6,569 bases of DNA, from NCBI GenBank assembly GCA_903906615.1, contig CAIVKT010000755.1, positions 1 to 6,569 of the forward strand, in the 5' to 3' direction. The DNA is from an uncultured Bacteroidota bacterium (lineage in GTDB: Bacteria; Bacteroidota; Bacteroidia; Chitinophagales; Chitinophagaceae). The translations under genes were made by a program, and so were the position numbers. Below the pieces are notes generated by a model that ran no database searches, had not been told where the DNA came from, and saw only the letters and a program-made list of their open reading frames with translations. Shown piece by piece: positions 5,923 through 6,569 of the stretch. Positions within the stretch are counted from its first letter, which is position 1; each line of letters opens with the position of its first letter.

Positions 5923-6569
5923 ATGTTACAGATCTCCCACCTTTCCAAGACCTATCCTAATGGCGTAAAGGCGCTGCAGGATGTTTCACTTGATATTTCC
6001 AATGGCATGTTTGGCCTGCTGGGGCCAAATGGCGCGGGCAAATCGAGCCTGATGCGCACCATAGCCACACTACAGGATGCCGACTCGGGTACCATCACCT
6101 TCAACGGTATAGATGTGCGCAAGCAGAAAGCCGAGTTAAGAAAAGTGCTGGGCTATCTGCCGCAGGAGTTTGGCGTATACCCCAAAGTATCGGCAGAGGA
6201 GATGCTGCATTATATAGCCCGGCTGAAGGGTATATCAAATGATAAAGAACGTAAAGAACTGGTAAAGGCCCTGCTGGAGCAGGTGAACCTGTATAACCAC
6301 CGTAACAAGGCATTGGGCGGCTACTCGGGCGGCATGAAGCAGCGGTTTGGCATAGCGCAAGCACTGATAGGCGACCCAAAGCTCATTATAGTAGATGAAC
6401 CAACGGCAGGGCTGGACCCCGCAGAGCGGCTGCGTTTCAATAACCTGCTGAGTGAAATAGGTGAGCATATCATTGTGATACTCTCCACCCACATAGTTGA
6501 TGATGTGAGCGCACTGTGCAACGATATGGCCATCATAGCCGGCGGCAAGGTAGTGCAGCGCGGCAACCC
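5923..6569 (+). CDS. ABC transporter ATP-binding protein (3' end outside window)
   Basis: The frame opens at ATG 5923 (MLQISHLSKTYPNGVKAL) and continues to the window edge, 215 full codons without a stop. It is a complete-looking nucleotide-binding domain: Walker A GPNGAGKS at 34-41, Q-loop Gln81 in YLPQEFG, signature YSGGMKQR at 134-141, Walker B LIIVDEP at 154-160 with catalytic Glu159, D-loop AGLDP at 162-166 and switch His190 in STH. The PQEFGVYP segment and YSGGMKQR signature are typical of ABC-2-type exporter ATPases. It would energise a membrane permease, probably encoded just downstream outside the window; the substrate cannot be told. Bacteroidota relatives are often about 220-310 residues, so 5 to 95 residues are missing. 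It diverges from the trypsin-like gene and probably starts its own operon. Confidence 0.94.
   Translation, partial: MLQISHLSKTYPNGVKALQDVSLDISNGMFGLLGPNGAGKSSLMRTIATLQDADSGTITFNGIDVRKQKAELRKVLGYLPQEFGVYPKVSAEEMLHYIARLKGISNDKERKELVKALLEQVNLYNHRNKALGGYSGGMKQRFGIAQALIGDPKLIIVDEPTAGLDPAERLRFNNLLSEIGEHIIVILSTHIVDDVSALCNDMAIIAGGKVVQRGN

Noticed and set aside
6101..6566. Several minus-strand frames of 81-92 codons across the ABC ATPase
   Set aside because: They are antisense to a textbook nucleotide-binding domain with all motifs in frame, so they are shadows.
1..6569. Defence island, CRISPR, toxin-antitoxin or mobile element
   Set aside because: No repeat-spacer array, transposase, integrase, terminal inverted repeats, tRNA or typical defence domain was seen; the trypsin-like protein alone is not enough evidence.

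Overview
The window looks like ordinary chromosomal sequence from a member of the Bacteroidota, possibly the Chitinophagaceae/Chitinophagales (the family placement is tentative). Supporting signs are a secreted protein with a type IX secretion system (T9SS) type B C-terminal sorting domain, an S46 dipeptidyl-peptidase, starts that mostly lack Shine-Dalgarno sequences, frequent ATA isoleucine codons, and A/T-rich gene spacers.

Layout from left to right: (1) the 5' part of a small muconolactone-isomerase-like gene on the minus strand, cut by the left edge; (2) 27 bases upstream of it, on the same strand, a 709-residue secreted protein with six propeller-like repeats, PKD/Ig-like domains and the T9SS sorting domain; (3) a 90-base divergent promoter region; (4) a 731-residue S46 peptidase on the plus strand whose specificity residue is Arg, the DPP11 (Asp/Glu-specific) type; (5) a 70-base convergent spacer with short direct repeats and a hairpin; (6) a 351-residue trypsin-like protein on the minus strand, with no signal peptide and an intact His-Asp-Ser set; (7) a 159-base divergent spacer; (8) the first 215 codons of an ABC transporter ATPase on the plus strand, cut by the right edge.

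The genes do not form one obvious pathway. The first two may be cotranscribed. The S46 peptidase and the trypsin-like protein both use a chymotrypsin-type catalytic set, but they are convergent and predicted to act in different compartments (periplasm and cytoplasm), so no joint function can be claimed. The ABC ATPase probably begins an exporter operon that continues outside the window. I found no CRISPR array, RNA gene, insertion sequence, prophage or recognisable defence island. The least explained items are the trypsin-like protein, with about 90 extra residues between His and Asp, and the alternating repeat architecture of the T9SS cargo protein.
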